From CAWIHA01 sp963835855 (GTDB lineage: Bacteria; Acidobacteriota; Terriglobia; Bryobacterales; Bryobacteraceae), in assembly GCA_963835855.1 (NCBI GenBank), contig CAWIHA010000015.1, forward strand, positions 47,040-111,039: 64,000 nt of DNA, in the 5' to 3' direction. Positions within the stretch are counted from its first letter, which is position 1, and the number at the start of each line of letters is the position of its first letter. Both the position numbers and the translations under genes were made by a program. A model generated the notes under the pieces. It saw nothing but the letters and a program-made list of their open reading frames with translations. It made no database searches and had not been told where the DNA came from. Of the stretch, positions 1 to 8,054 are shown in pieces.

Positions 1-134
1 TGAGCGGTATGGCCACCGTAGTGTTTGGCCAGGATGCGAAGACCGACGACACAACCAAGACGAAGGCAAAGAAGGCGAAGAAGGCAAAGAAGTCCGCAAA
101 GAAGGACGACACCACCAAGATGGAGCAGAAGTAA
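1..134 (+). CDS. C-terminal end of a Lys-rich secreted protein (5' truncated)
   Basis: The third forward frame is open from the window edge to the TAA at 132-134. It reads a short hydrophobic piece ending in VVFGQDAK, which looks like the end of a signal peptide with cleavage near the Gln. A tail rich in Lys, Ala, Asp and Thr with several AKK units follows. The start lies outside the window. A strong hairpin follows the stop, which supports a real gene end here. The function is unknown; small basic exported proteins of this kind are common but not characterised. Confidence 0.5.
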   Translation, partial: SGMATVVFGQDAKTDDTTKTKAKKAKKAKKSAKKDDTTKMEQK

Positions 135-163
135 GGCTCGCGAATTCTGTTGTTTTCTGGATC

Positions 164-206
164 GCCGCGTAGCCTGTTTGCCCGGCTACGCGGCAATCCG
201 GTTTTT
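164..206 (+). terminator. Rho-independent terminator
   Basis: A perfect 11-bp inverted repeat (164-174 with 184-194) encloses a 9-base loop and is followed by a T-run at 202-206. It lies 30 bp after the stop of the Lys-rich protein. Confidence 0.75.
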
Positions 207-245
207 ATTCCCTCCCTCCTCCCGAACAAATCTCCCTTCCCGTAA

Positions 246-274
246 TTGACAGTTCTTCGGCTGTATTCAATAAT
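246..274 (+). promoter_or_regulatory. Sigma-70-type promoter of the Rrf2-cysK unit
   Basis: A perfect -35 TTGACA (246-251) and an AATAAT -10 (269-274) are 17 bp apart. The start of the Rrf2 gene is about 40 bp downstream. Confidence 0.6.
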
Positions 275-290
275 CTCTACGTAGATAGAG
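275..290 (+). promoter_or_regulatory. Possible Rrf2 operator
   Basis: The palindrome CTACGTAG (277-284) sits inside an imperfect dyad flanked by CTCT and AGAG, directly after the -10 element. Rrf2 repressors usually bind such dyads at their own promoter, so autoregulation is likely. This is an inference from position only. Confidence 0.35.
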
Positions 291-312
291 GGGATTGCTT
301 CGAGCTGATTTG

Positions 313-738
313 ATGAATATCTCTGTTAAAGGCGAGTACGCGCTCCACGCGGTGTTTGACCTGGCCTCGCAACCCCCTGGGCAGCCGGTTCGGATCGCGG
401 ACATTGCCAGGAGGCAGAAAATCCCACAGAAATTCCTGGAATTAATCCTGGCCAGCCTGAAGCAAGGCGGGTTTGTGGAATCGCGGCGCGGAGCCGAGGG
501 CGGATATTTGCTGGCGCGGACGGCAGACGCCATCAAGGTGGGCGAGGTACTGCATTTTATTGAAGGAACGCGCGACGAGAAGTCACGCGTTCGCCGGCAG
601 GCGGATTCACCGTTTTCGGACATGTGGCAGAGGGTGAATCGCTCGGTTTCCGAGGTCTTGGACCAGACCTCGTTCGCCGACCTACAAAGGGCTTGGAAGG
701 AAAAGCGCGCCAAGTTCGTGCCCAACTGGGAGATATAA
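313..738 (+). CDS. Rrf2-family regulator, CymR-like
   Basis: This 141-residue protein has the Rrf2 winged-helix layout: the N-terminal MNISVKGEYALHAVFDLA helix, a recognition region around IPQKFLELILASLKQGGF, and the wing motif SRRGAEGGYLLAR. ATG 313 is preferred over an upstream TTG (295) because family members start at this motif. It contains no cysteine, so it cannot carry the Fe-S cluster of IscR or NsrR. Cysteine-free members such as Bacillus CymR control sulfur genes by binding CysK. The next gene is cysteine synthase, starting 5 bp after the stop. That makes a CymR-like role the best guess; the specificity is inferred from context. Confidence 0.85.
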   Translation: MNISVKGEYALHAVFDLASQPPGQPVRIADIARRQKIPQKFLELILASLKQGGFVESRRGAEGGYLLARTADAIKVGEVLHFIEGTRDEKSRVRRQADSPFSDMWQRVNRSVSEVLDQTSFADLQRAWKEKRAKFVPNWEI

Positions 739-743
739 CCCGC

Positions 744-1700
744 TTGATATACGCAGACAATTCGCTGAGCATAGGCCGGACGCCGCTGGTGCGGCTGAAC
801 CGTGTTGGACAAGGAGCGCCGGCGACTCTGGTTGCAAAGATCGAGGGACGCAACCCGGCGCATTCGGTGAAGTGCCGCATCGGCGCTTCGATGATCTGGG
901 ACGCCGAGAAGCGCGGCATTCTGAAGCCAGGCAAGGAGCTGATCGAGCCGACGAGCGGTAACACAGGAATCGCGCTGGCCTTTGTGGGCGCGGCGCGGGG
1001 CTATCCGGTCACGCTCACCATGCCCGAAACGATGTCGATTGAACGGCGGAAGGTGCTCAAAGTACTCGGCGCCAAGCTGATCTTGACCGACGGCTCGGAG
1101 GGCATGACCGCAGCTATCGAGCGTTGCGAAGCGATGGTGGCGGCAGATCCCAACCGCTACGTGCTGCTCCAGCAGTTCAAGAATCCAGCGAACCCGGACA
1201 TCCATTTCAAGACCACGGGTCCCGAGATCTGGGAGGATACTGACGGCGCGATCGATGTGCTGGTTGCGGGTGTAGGCACAGGCGGGACGATCACGGGAAT
1301 TTCGCGCTACATCAAGAAGCAGATGGGCAAGAAGATCATCAGCGTGGCTGTGGAGCCCACGACTAGTGCGGTGATCTCGCAGACACTGCATCGCCAACCG
1401 CTGCGGCCCGGCCCACATGCCATTCAAGGAATCGGCGCGGGGTTCATCCCGGATACGCTGGATCTATCGCTGGTGGATCGTGTGGAGCCGGTGACGAGCG
1501 AAGAGTCGATTGAAATGGCCCGGCGACTGGCCAAAGAAGAAGGCATTCTTGCGGGAATTTCCGGTGGCGCAGCAACCGCCGCCGCGGTGCGTCTGGCGCA
1601 ATCGCCGGAGTTCAGAGGGAAGATGTTCGTGGTGGTGCTCCCCGATGCAGCGGAGCGATATCTCACCAGCCCGCTATTCGATGGGCTCTTCGACGAATAA
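744..1700 (+). CDS. cysK: Cysteine synthase (O-acetylserine sulfhydrylase)
   Basis: CysK makes L-cysteine and acetate from O-acetylserine and sulfide in the cytosol with pyridoxal phosphate. Reading from TTG 744 gives 318 residues that match the CysK pattern throughout: PLP lysine at about K43 in HSVKCRIG, the substrate loop TSGNTG near 70-75, the phosphate-binding GTGGT near 178, and GISGG near the C-terminal serine site. No ATG or GTG fits the family N-terminus (IYADNSLSIGRTPLV), so TTG is the likely start. It lies 5 bp after the Rrf2 stop in the same transcript. In CymR systems CysK doubles as a regulatory partner, which this arrangement would allow. Confidence 0.93.
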   Translation: MIYADNSLSIGRTPLVRLNRVGQGAPATLVAKIEGRNPAHSVKCRIGASMIWDAEKRGILKPGKELIEPTSGNTGIALAFVGAARGYPVTLTMPETMSIERRKVLKVLGAKLILTDGSEGMTAAIERCEAMVAADPNRYVLLQQFKNPANPDIHFKTTGPEIWEDTDGAIDVLVAGVGTGGTITGISRYIKKQMGKKIISVAVEPTTSAVISQTLHRQPLRPGPHAIQGIGAGFIPDTLDLSLVDRVEPVTSEESIEMARRLAKEEGILAGISGGAATAAAVRLAQSPEFRGKMFVVVLPDAAERYLTSPLFDGLFDE

Positions 1701-1740
1701 CCCCCGCGTGTCTGCGACACGTTACAAAACGACTTAAATT

Positions 1741-1781
1741 AGCGGGCGCATTATTGGGTGATAGGGGTGAGTGCGCCCGCT
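1741..1781 (+). terminator. Hairpin after cysK
   Basis: A perfect 10-bp inverted repeat (1741-1750 with 1772-1781) sits 40 bp after the cysK stop. No T-run follows, so it may be a weak terminator or an mRNA-stabilising hairpin. The rest of the 290-bp gap to the next gene shows nothing clear. Confidence 0.45.
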
Positions 1782-1990
1782 GTCGTAACGGGGATTGCCT
1801 ATAAGACGCGAGCGCGAATGATTTCGTTCCGTTGAACGCCAGAATATTTTCCGATTGTAAGGAATGTAACAGCTAGTGTCTCTGGCGTCCCAAAAACGCA
1901 CGGATCGCGCACGGAAGTTAACGAATTCTTAATGCCTGTACGGCGCACGCGCTGATCCGATTCCAGGCGTAAGTTAAAATCGTTCGCAGG

Positions 1991-2902
1991 ATGAGACTGG
2001 TGGCGGCACTGATCCTTGTTTGCGCGATGGAGGCACAGGTGCCGCCGAATCCAGGCGGGGCCAGCACGCCCGGGCCCGAGACGGAGACACCTGCTTTGCT
2101 GCACAACGACGGCAAGCCCATGCTGATTCCGTTTGCGTGCACCGAAGAAGACATGGAGTGGGCCGGGATGACCTGCTCAGAAGAACAGCCTTGCCCGGTG
2201 TATCTGGAACTCTCGGCGGTTGAGAATTTGGGCAACCGGCTGATCGCGCTGGGAAATATCCACAATGAAACCACCACTCTCGATTCTTTGATCCTTTTGA
2301 GCGAGGATGCGGGCGCGACGTGGCGGGAGCCATACGAGCGGATGCGAGGTGTTGGGGTCGACCACATCCAGTTCCTCGATTTTCAGAACGGCTGGATCAG
2401 CGGCGAGACGCTGGTTCCGGTGTCGCGGGATCCATTTCTGCTAATCACGTCGGATGGGGGGAAGAACTGGCGGCTACGCCCGGTAGTGGCCGACGGCATT
2501 GGCGGAGGGATCCAACAATTCCATTTTGACTCGGCTACCAACGGCGCGTTAGTGCTGGACCGGATGCAAAGCTCCGAATCGTCGCGCTACCAGTTGTACG
2601 AAACGCCGAATGGCGGCGAGACCTGGATGATCCGGCGCACGAGCGAGCGGCCGCTCGAGATCCCAAGGGCTGCCCAGGCCCCGGCGGATAGTGACTGGAG
2701 AATCCACGCTGACGCACGCTCGAAATCGTTCGCGATCGAAAAGCGCAAGGATGACCACTGGAGCGCGGTGGCGAATTTCCTGGTGCAGATTGGAGTGTGC
2801 AAGCCAGTTTCCCGTCCTGCGCCGGCGCCACCCGCGGAAGGGGACACGGCTCCAAAACCCGAGAACCTGCCGACCTTTCAAGTCAAGCCACCAAAGCGAT
2901 GA
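1991..2902 (+). CDS. Secreted YCF48/BNR-repeat-like protein
   Basis: This 303-residue protein has a short hydrophobic N-terminus (MRLVAALILVCAMEAQ) that looks like a signal peptide, so it is probably exported. Three Asp-box-like motifs, SEDAGATW, TSDGGKNW and TPNGGETW, are spaced as in BNR/YCF48 beta-propellers. Four Cys residues lie in the first third and one near the end, and a Pro-rich tail closes the protein. YCF48 homologues assist photosystem II assembly in phototrophs, but the fold is widespread as a generic secreted propeller in Acidobacteria, so no specific role can be given. The stop overlaps the next start by ATGA, which implies co-translation. Confidence 0.6.
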   Translation: MRLVAALILVCAMEAQVPPNPGGASTPGPETETPALLHNDGKPMLIPFACTEEDMEWAGMTCSEEQPCPVYLELSAVENLGNRLIALGNIHNETTTLDSLILLSEDAGATWREPYERMRGVGVDHIQFLDFQNGWISGETLVPVSRDPFLLITSDGGKNWRLRPVVADGIGGGIQQFHFDSATNGALVLDRMQSSESSRYQLYETPNGGETWMIRRTSERPLEIPRAAQAPADSDWRIHADARSKSFAIEKRKDDHWSAVANFLVQIGVCKPVSRPAPAPPAEGDTAPKPENLPTFQVKPPKR

Positions 2903-4482
2903 AGCCCCACGGACTGGCACGAACCGGTGCGATAGAACTGGAACTGTTCCGGAACCTATTCGTCTCCATCGCAGAGGAAATGGGCGTGGTGCTGCGCAAG
3001 ACGGCGTACTCGGCCAACATCAAAGAGCGGCGAGATTATTCCTGTGCGGTGTACGACGCTCGCGGCGAGACGGTGGCCATGGGCGATCACATGCCGGTGC
3101 ACCTGGGTGCGATGCCTCTCTCGGTGCGGCACGCCATTGACGCGTTGCGGCTGGGTCCGGGCGATGTGGCGATCGTGAATGACCCATTCCAGGGCGGTAC
3201 GCATCTGCCCGATATCACGGCGGTAGCGGGCGCGTTTCTCAAGGGACACAGGCGGCCGGCTTTCTATGTGGCAAACCGGGCGCACCACGCTGATGTAGGA
3301 GGGATGAGCCCGGGATCGATGCCGCTGGCGAGGGAGATTTTTCAAGAAGGGATTCGCATTCCGCCGGTGTTGCTGGTGCGTGCCGGTGTTGTCGAAGACG
3401 GCCTAATGCGGCTGTTGCTAGCGAACGTGCGGACGCCGGAGGAAAGGGAAGGGGATCTGCTGGCCCAGATGATGGCGAACCGGCGCGGCGAGGAGCGCCT
3501 CGGCGAGATCGTTGGCAAGTACGGGCTGGGGCGCGTGGAGCGCAATATGCGTGACCTGCAAGACTACAGCGAACGCATGACGCGTGCGGCGATCAGAAAG
3601 CTGCGCAATGGGGTTTACCGTTTCAAAGACTACTTGGACGGCGACGGGGTCACGGGCGAACCGGTGAAGATCCAGGTGACCATCAAGATTCAGGGCGAAA
3701 ATGCGGAGGTGGACTTCACGGGATCGGATGCGCAGGTGGACGGACCCGTGAACGCCAACTTTGCGGTGGCGCTCTCAGCCACGATGTACGCGTTTCGGTG
3801 CCTGATGGCGGACGATGTGCCGTACACGGCCGGACTACTACGGCCCATCCGGATCGTGGCGCCGGAGCGGACAGTGGTGAATGCGGGTCTACCGGCCGCG
3901 ATGGCGGCGGGCAATGTGGAGACATCACAGCGCATCACCGATGTGGTTCTGGGCGCGCTGGCGCAGGCGGCGCCGGACCGCATTCCGGCGGCGAGTTCGG
4001 GCACGATGAACAACCTCTCGCTTGGCGGCTGGGACCCGCGGCGGGGGCGGACGTTCGCCTACTACGAAACGATTGCAGGCGGCATGGGGGCGTCGGCGGT
4101 GGGGCCGGGTGAGAACGCGATTCACACGCACATGACGAACAGCTGGAACACGCCGATTGAGGCATTTGAGAGGCAATATCCGTTGCGGGTGCGGCGGTAC
4201 GGGGTGCGGCGCGGATCGGGCGGCCGGGGAAAGCACACGGGTGGAGACGGGATCGTACGGGAGATCGAATTTCTCGCGCCGTGCGATGTGACGATCCTTT
4301 CCGACCGGCGAACGCGAGGACCGTATGGACTCGCCGGTGGCGATGCGGGGGCGACGGGGCGGAACACGCTTCTTCGTGGTAGAGAACGCCTGAAGATTGC
4401 GGGGAAGGCGAACTTCCGGGTGCACGCTGGAAACGTGTTGCGGGTGGAGACGCCGGGTGGAGGAGGGTGGGGGAAAGAGTAA
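2899..4482 (+). CDS. Hydantoinase B/oxoprolinase family protein
   Basis: This protein of about 527 residues belongs to the HyuB/N-methylhydantoinase B family, which forms the beta part of ATP-dependent hydantoinases, 5-oxoprolinases and acetone-carboxylase-like enzymes. Family signatures seen include FRNLFVSIAEEMG and TAYSANIKERRDYSCA at the N-terminus, DHMPVHLGAMPLSV, the NDPFQGGTHLPDIT block, and the C-terminal GGDGIVREIEFL and LAGGDAG motifs. The length is typical. ATG 2899 overlaps the previous stop (ATGA). The usual HyuA partner is not adjacent, so the substrate cannot be named; the A subunit may be encoded elsewhere. Confidence 0.88.
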   Translation: MKPHGLARTGAIELELFRNLFVSIAEEMGVVLRKTAYSANIKERRDYSCAVYDARGETVAMGDHMPVHLGAMPLSVRHAIDALRLGPGDVAIVNDPFQGGTHLPDITAVAGAFLKGHRRPAFYVANRAHHADVGGMSPGSMPLAREIFQEGIRIPPVLLVRAGVVEDGLMRLLLANVRTPEEREGDLLAQMMANRRGEERLGEIVGKYGLGRVERNMRDLQDYSERMTRAAIRKLRNGVYRFKDYLDGDGVTGEPVKIQVTIKIQGENAEVDFTGSDAQVDGPVNANFAVALSATMYAFRCLMADDVPYTAGLLRPIRIVAPERTVVNAGLPAAMAAGNVETSQRITDVVLGALAQAAPDRIPAASSGTMNNLSLGGWDPRRGRTFAYYETIAGGMGASAVGPGENAIHTHMTNSWNTPIEAFERQYPLRVRRYGVRRGSGGRGKHTGGDGIVREIEFLAPCDVTILSDRRTRGPYGLAGGDAGATGRNTLLRGRERLKIAGKANFRVHAGNVLRVETPGGGGWGKE

Positions 4483-4483
4483 A

Positions 4484-4545
4484 GGCGAAAGGCAAAAGGC
4501 AAAAGGCAAAAGGCAAAAGGCAAAAGGCAAAAGGCAAAAGGCAAG
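4484..4545 (+). repeat. Heptanucleotide tandem repeat (GGCAAAA)n
   Basis: Seven exact copies of GGCAAAA run from 4491 to 4539, with one degenerate copy on each side. The array starts 2 bp after the hydantoinase stop. Heptamer arrays of this type recur in many bacterial genomes and are prone to copy-number change. The reverse strand gives a spurious protein repeat (LPFAFCL). Confidence 0.9.
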
Positions 4546-4636
4546 GTGGTCCTCAGCAGGATCGTTTAGGCCGCTGCGCCGGCGGTGTAAGCGGGAAACT
4601 TGGGATTTCGCCGTATAATGGTGGGAAAGGAGTTTT

Positions 4637-5614
4637 GTGTCGCTTCGGAAGTTCCTGCGGCTTGCCGCGCATATCCAGATGATGCCCGTGCTCGAAAGTG
4701 GCGAGGAGACGCTCGTCGGCGGGCAGGCGGTGATTGAAGGGGTGATGATGCGGGCGCCGCACAGCTATTGTGTTGCTGTGCGCAAGCCCTCGGGCGAAAT
4801 TATTACGAACGAAATGCCCGTGCCGCGGATGTCGGAGAAATACAAGCTTTTCAAGTATCCGGGAATTCGCGGGCTGGGGGTTCTTGGGCAGGCGATGTCG
4901 CTGGGCATTAAGGCCTTGCGTTTTTCGTCCAACACCGCACTCGATGATGGCAAGACCGAGGCGAAGCCGAAGGAGATTTCGTCTTCGGCGATGGCTCTTC
5001 AAATCCTGTTCTCTTTTGCCTTTTTCATCTTTCTATACAAATTCGTCCCGCTGTATCTGGCGACCTGGTTGGGGAAGGCGTATCCAGCGGTCAACGGGCG
5101 GCTGGCGTTCAATGCCGTGGACGGAGTGATCCGCCTGGCGATTTTTCTTAGCTTCCTGTTCTTAATGTCGCGCTCGAAGGATATCCGGCGGGTGTTTGAA
5201 TATCATGGTGCGGAACACAAGGTCGTGTTCAATTTTGAATCGGGCAAACCGGTAACGGTGGAGAACGCCCAGACCTTCACGACGTTTCACCCGCGTTGCG
5301 GGACGAGCTTCCTGCTGGTCGTGATGGTGATCTCGATGATCGTCTACACGCTGATACCGTTTCAGGGTTTCGGGATGAAGCTGCTGAGCCGCATCCTTCT
5401 GCTGCCGGTGATCACGGGGCTGAGCTATGAACTGATCCGGTTTGCCGCCAAGCGGCGCGGATCGTTCCTGGCGCTGCTGACCGCGCCAGGCCTATGGCTG
5501 CAACGCATCACCACGCAACCACCTTCCAACGAGCAGGCCGAGGTGGCGATCTGCGCTCTTGACCACGCCATGGCGCTCGAAACGGCGCAGGGCGGCGAGC
5601 TGGTCATCGCCTAA
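4637..5614 (+). CDS. DUF1385 (YqhQ) membrane protein
   Basis: This 325-residue protein carries the DUF1385 hallmark VGGQAVIEGVMMR near its N-terminus, and the conserved YHGAEHKVVFNFE and FHPRCGTSFL motifs. There are about four transmembrane segments: two in 115-185 and two in 230-275. GTG 4637 has a good AAGGAG site 4 bp upstream; an in-frame ATG at 4679 is the alternative. DUF1385 proteins are typically encoded directly before prfA, as here with 6 bp between them. The biochemical role is not established. Confidence 0.85.
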   Translation: MSLRKFLRLAAHIQMMPVLESGEETLVGGQAVIEGVMMRAPHSYCVAVRKPSGEIITNEMPVPRMSEKYKLFKYPGIRGLGVLGQAMSLGIKALRFSSNTALDDGKTEAKPKEISSSAMALQILFSFAFFIFLYKFVPLYLATWLGKAYPAVNGRLAFNAVDGVIRLAIFLSFLFLMSRSKDIRRVFEYHGAEHKVVFNFESGKPVTVENAQTFTTFHPRCGTSFLLVVMVISMIVYTLIPFQGFGMKLLSRILLLPVITGLSYELIRFAAKRRGSFLALLTAPGLWLQRITTQPPSNEQAEVAICALDHAMALETAQGGELVIA

Positions 5615-5620
5615 CCACAC

Positions 5621-6700
5621 ATGGAATTCATTCGAAGGCTCGATCAAACCGAAGTGCGTTTCGAGGAGTTGACGAATCAACTCGCTGACCCGGCGGTGAT
5701 TGGCGACGCGGACCAATACCGGAAGGCCGCCAAGGCACACAGCGAGCTTTCCGAGATTGTTTCGAAATACCGCGAGTGGAAGGAAGTATCAAGCAAGCTC
5801 GCCCAGGCGCGCGCCATGCTCTCGGATTCGGACGCCGAGATGCAGCAGATGGCGCAGGAAGAAATCGTGGGACTGGAGCCAAGGCTGGCTGAGATCGAGC
5901 AGGAATTGACGTTTCTGCTGCTACCCAAAGATCCCAACGATGAAAAGAACGTAGTGCTCGAAATCCGCGCGGGCACGGGTGGCGATGAGGCGACACTGTT
6001 CTCGGCGGAGATCTTCCGCATGTACTCGCGCTACGCAGAATCGCAACACTGGCGTATAGAGATCACGTCGATGAGCGAATCGGCGGTGGGCGGACTGAAG
6101 GAAGTGATCGCTCTGGTGAGCGGAGTGCGCGTGTACAGCAAGCTGAAGTACGAAAGTGGCGTGCATCGCGTGCAACGAGTTCCGGTGACGGAGCAGCAGG
6201 GGCGGGTGCACACGTCGGCGATCACGGTTGCGGTGTTGCCCGAAGCGGATGAGGTCGAGGTCGAAATCGAGGCGAAAGACATTCGCATTGACACGTTCTG
6301 CTCCTCGGGGCCGGGCGGGCAGTCGGTGAATACAACTTACTCGGCGGTGCGCATCACGCATTTACCTACGGGCGTGGTGGTTTCGTGCCAGGATGAGAAA
6401 TCACAGATTAAGAACAGAGCCAAGGCCATGCGTGTGCTGCGATCACGGCTCTATGAAATCGAACTCGAGAAACAACAGGAACAGCTTGGGGCGGAGCGCC
6501 GGAGCATGGTGGGAACAGGCGACCGAAGCGAGAAGATTCGCACTTACAATTTTCCGCAGAACCGCGTGACCGATCATCGCATCGGGCTGACGCTGCACCA
6601 GCTTGACATCGTGATGGATGGGCGGCTTGATCCGATCGTCGAAGCGCTCACGGCGCACTATCAAACCGAGAAACTCAAACAAGAAGGCGTGACGGCCTAA
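5621..6700 (+). CDS. prfA: Peptide chain release factor 1
   Basis: RF1 reads UAA and UAG stop codons and triggers peptide release on the ribosome. The 359-residue length is normal for the family. The catalytic GGQ lies at residues 232-234 in SSGPGGQSVNTT. The tripeptide discriminator has the RF1-type form P-x-T (PVT in RVQRVPVTEQQGRVHT), which separates it from RF2 (SPF). Gln234 is the residue methylated by PrmC, whose gene follows 9 bp later. Confidence 0.97.
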   Translation: MEFIRRLDQTEVRFEELTNQLADPAVIGDADQYRKAAKAHSELSEIVSKYREWKEVSSKLAQARAMLSDSDAEMQQMAQEEIVGLEPRLAEIEQELTFLLLPKDPNDEKNVVLEIRAGTGGDEATLFSAEIFRMYSRYAESQHWRIEITSMSESAVGGLKEVIALVSGVRVYSKLKYESGVHRVQRVPVTEQQGRVHTSAITVAVLPEADEVEVEIEAKDIRIDTFCSSGPGGQSVNTTYSAVRITHLPTGVVVSCQDEKSQIKNRAKAMRVLRSRLYEIELEKQQEQLGAERRSMVGTGDRSEKIRTYNFPQNRVTDHRIGLTLHQLDIVMDGRLDPIVEALTAHYQTEKLKQEGVTA

Positions 6701-6709
6701 AGGGGCGTC

Positions 6710-7546
6710 ATGACGCTTCAGGAAGCTCTCGTTCAAGGCACGAAGCTCTTGGAGGAGGGAGGCATTGCCGCCCCGCGGCTGACAGCGGAAGTGCTGCTCT
6801 GCCATGCGGTGCATGGTGACCGGCCGTTTCTCTATGCGCATTCAGAACGTGAACTGCGGGAAGTGGAATGGATCCACTACGGGCGTTACCTGCACGAGCG
6901 GCTGAACGGCAAGCCAACGCAATACATCACCAAACGGCAGGAGTTTTACGGGCGGGAGTTCCGGGTCACACCGGACGTGCTGATTCCGAGGCCGGAGACG
7001 GAGCTGGTTGTGGAGACCGTGCTCCATGTCGCTCGCGATGCACGGCGGATTGTGGACGCCGGATGCGGATCGGGGGCGATAGCGGTGACGCTGGGGCTAG
7101 AAACACAGGCGCAGGTTTGCGGGACCGACATCTCAGCGGCGGCATTGACTGTGGCGGCGGATAATGCGCGGGGGCTTGGCGCGCCGGTGGAACTCTTGCG
7201 ATGCGATCTGTTGTCGGCGATTGCGGATGCATCGGTGGACGTGGTTGCATCGAATCCGCCGTATGTGCCGCTGGGCGATCGGGAAGGCCTGCAGCGCGAG
7301 GTGCGCGACTACGAGCCCGGCGTGGCGCTGTTTGCGGGTCCGACGGGATTCGAGATTTACGAGCGTCTGGTGAACGACGCACGGCGCGTTTTGCGTCGCG
7401 GCGGATGGATGGTGGTAGAGCTTGGCTACAATGGTCGAGATCGGGTGATGGGCATGCTCGGACCGGGCTGGCAAGATGTGCGTGATGTGCCGGATTTAGC
7501 CGGGATTCCGCGAGTGCTGGTGGCGCGTTGGGGGAGCGAGGGATAA
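6710..7546 (+). CDS. prmC: Release factor glutamine methyltransferase
   Basis: PrmC (HemK) methylates the GGQ glutamine of RF1 and RF2 using S-adenosylmethionine. The 278-residue protein has the N-terminal helical RF-binding domain, the PxPExE-like entry motif LIPRPETELVVE, the SAM site VDAGCGSGAIAVTL, and the catalytic NPPY in VASNPPYVPL. The start ATG is 9 bp after prfA, so the enzyme and its substrate are co-expressed. Confidence 0.96.
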   Translation: MTLQEALVQGTKLLEEGGIAAPRLTAEVLLCHAVHGDRPFLYAHSERELREVEWIHYGRYLHERLNGKPTQYITKRQEFYGREFRVTPDVLIPRPETELVVETVLHVARDARRIVDAGCGSGAIAVTLGLETQAQVCGTDISAAALTVAADNARGLGAPVELLRCDLLSAIADASVDVVASNPPYVPLGDREGLQREVRDYEPGVALFAGPTGFEIYERLVNDARRVLRRGGWMVVELGYNGRDRVMGMLGPGWQDVRDVPDLAGIPRVLVARWGSEG

Positions 7547-7554
7547 TAACTGGC

Positions 7555-7809
7555 ATGAAGCGGCGTCAGATTGTATTGGACGATCAGAGCGATCGTATAT
7601 TGGACGGAATGGCGCAGCTCCACAACGGCAATCGCAGCCTTGCCATTCGTGAAGTGCTCAAGACGCATGAAACGGTCGAGTCGATGCTGCAGGAAATGGA
7701 GCGCCTTTACAGTGGTGAGTTGCGCAGGCAAAAGGTCCGGTCTGAAAAAAGTTTTCGCGACGGAACAGCAGTTCCCTGGGAGCAAGTAAGAAAACTTAAT
7801 CGTCTGTGA
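7555..7809 (+). CDS. Small ribbon-helix-helix-like protein (antitoxin candidate)
   Basis: This 84-residue protein starts with a beta-strand-like MKRRQIVLDDQSDRILDGM followed by NRSLAIREVLKTHE, a pattern typical of CopG/Arc-type DNA-binding antitoxins. A long charged helix and a Lys/Arg-rich tail follow. ATG 7555 is chosen because it opens directly on the putative DNA-binding strand. Its stop overlaps the next GTG (GTGA). Together with that 81-residue neighbour it has the layout of a type II toxin-antitoxin pair. No family assignment is certain. Confidence 0.5.
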   Translation: MKRRQIVLDDQSDRILDGMAQLHNGNRSLAIREVLKTHETVESMLQEMERLYSGELRRQKVRSEKSFRDGTAVPWEQVRKLNRL

Positions 7810-8051
7810 AGGTTCTTTTCGGGGAGGGTATTCCTGAAGTTTTTCAGGAACTTCCGCGTCCGGCGCAGGTCAGGGCAGCCAGGATTACTGATCTAATTGC
7901 CGTGTTCCCGCAGATGTATCCTGTGCGCCGAATTGGGCTGATGCGAGGCTATCGCTATTTCAACGCACTCGGATACTATTTCTATTACTCCATTTCTTCG
8001 CAAGAAATTCGCGTTGCGGCGATTCTTCCTGGCCGCATGGAGCAGGCTTAG
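7806..8051 (+). CDS. Small RelE/ParE-like protein (toxin candidate)
   Basis: This 81-residue protein starts at GTG 7806, overlapping the previous stop. The order of elements resembles the RelE/ParE fold: an N-terminal helix, then alternating strands in the second half (GYRYFNALGYYFYYSI, then EIRVAAILPGRM). The closing Ile-Leu-Pro-Gly-Arg segment recalls the VLxxxH/R strand of ParE. The catalytic residues of mRNase RelE proteins cannot be confirmed by eye. The call rests on the gene pair layout and size. Confidence 0.45.
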   Translation: MKVLFGEGIPEVFQELPRPAQVRAARITDLIAVFPQMYPVRRIGLMRGYRYFNALGYYFYYSISSQEIRVAAILPGRMEQA

Positions 8052-8054
8052 CCG

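Noticed and set aside
25..249. Arg-rich 74-codon frame at the window start
   Set aside because: It is the shifted frame of the Lys-rich protein tail and runs through the terminator.
4122..4544. Minus-strand ORFs with LPFAFCL repeats
   Set aside because: They are the reverse translation of the GGCAAAA array plus antisense of the hydantoinase gene; no other coding signal.
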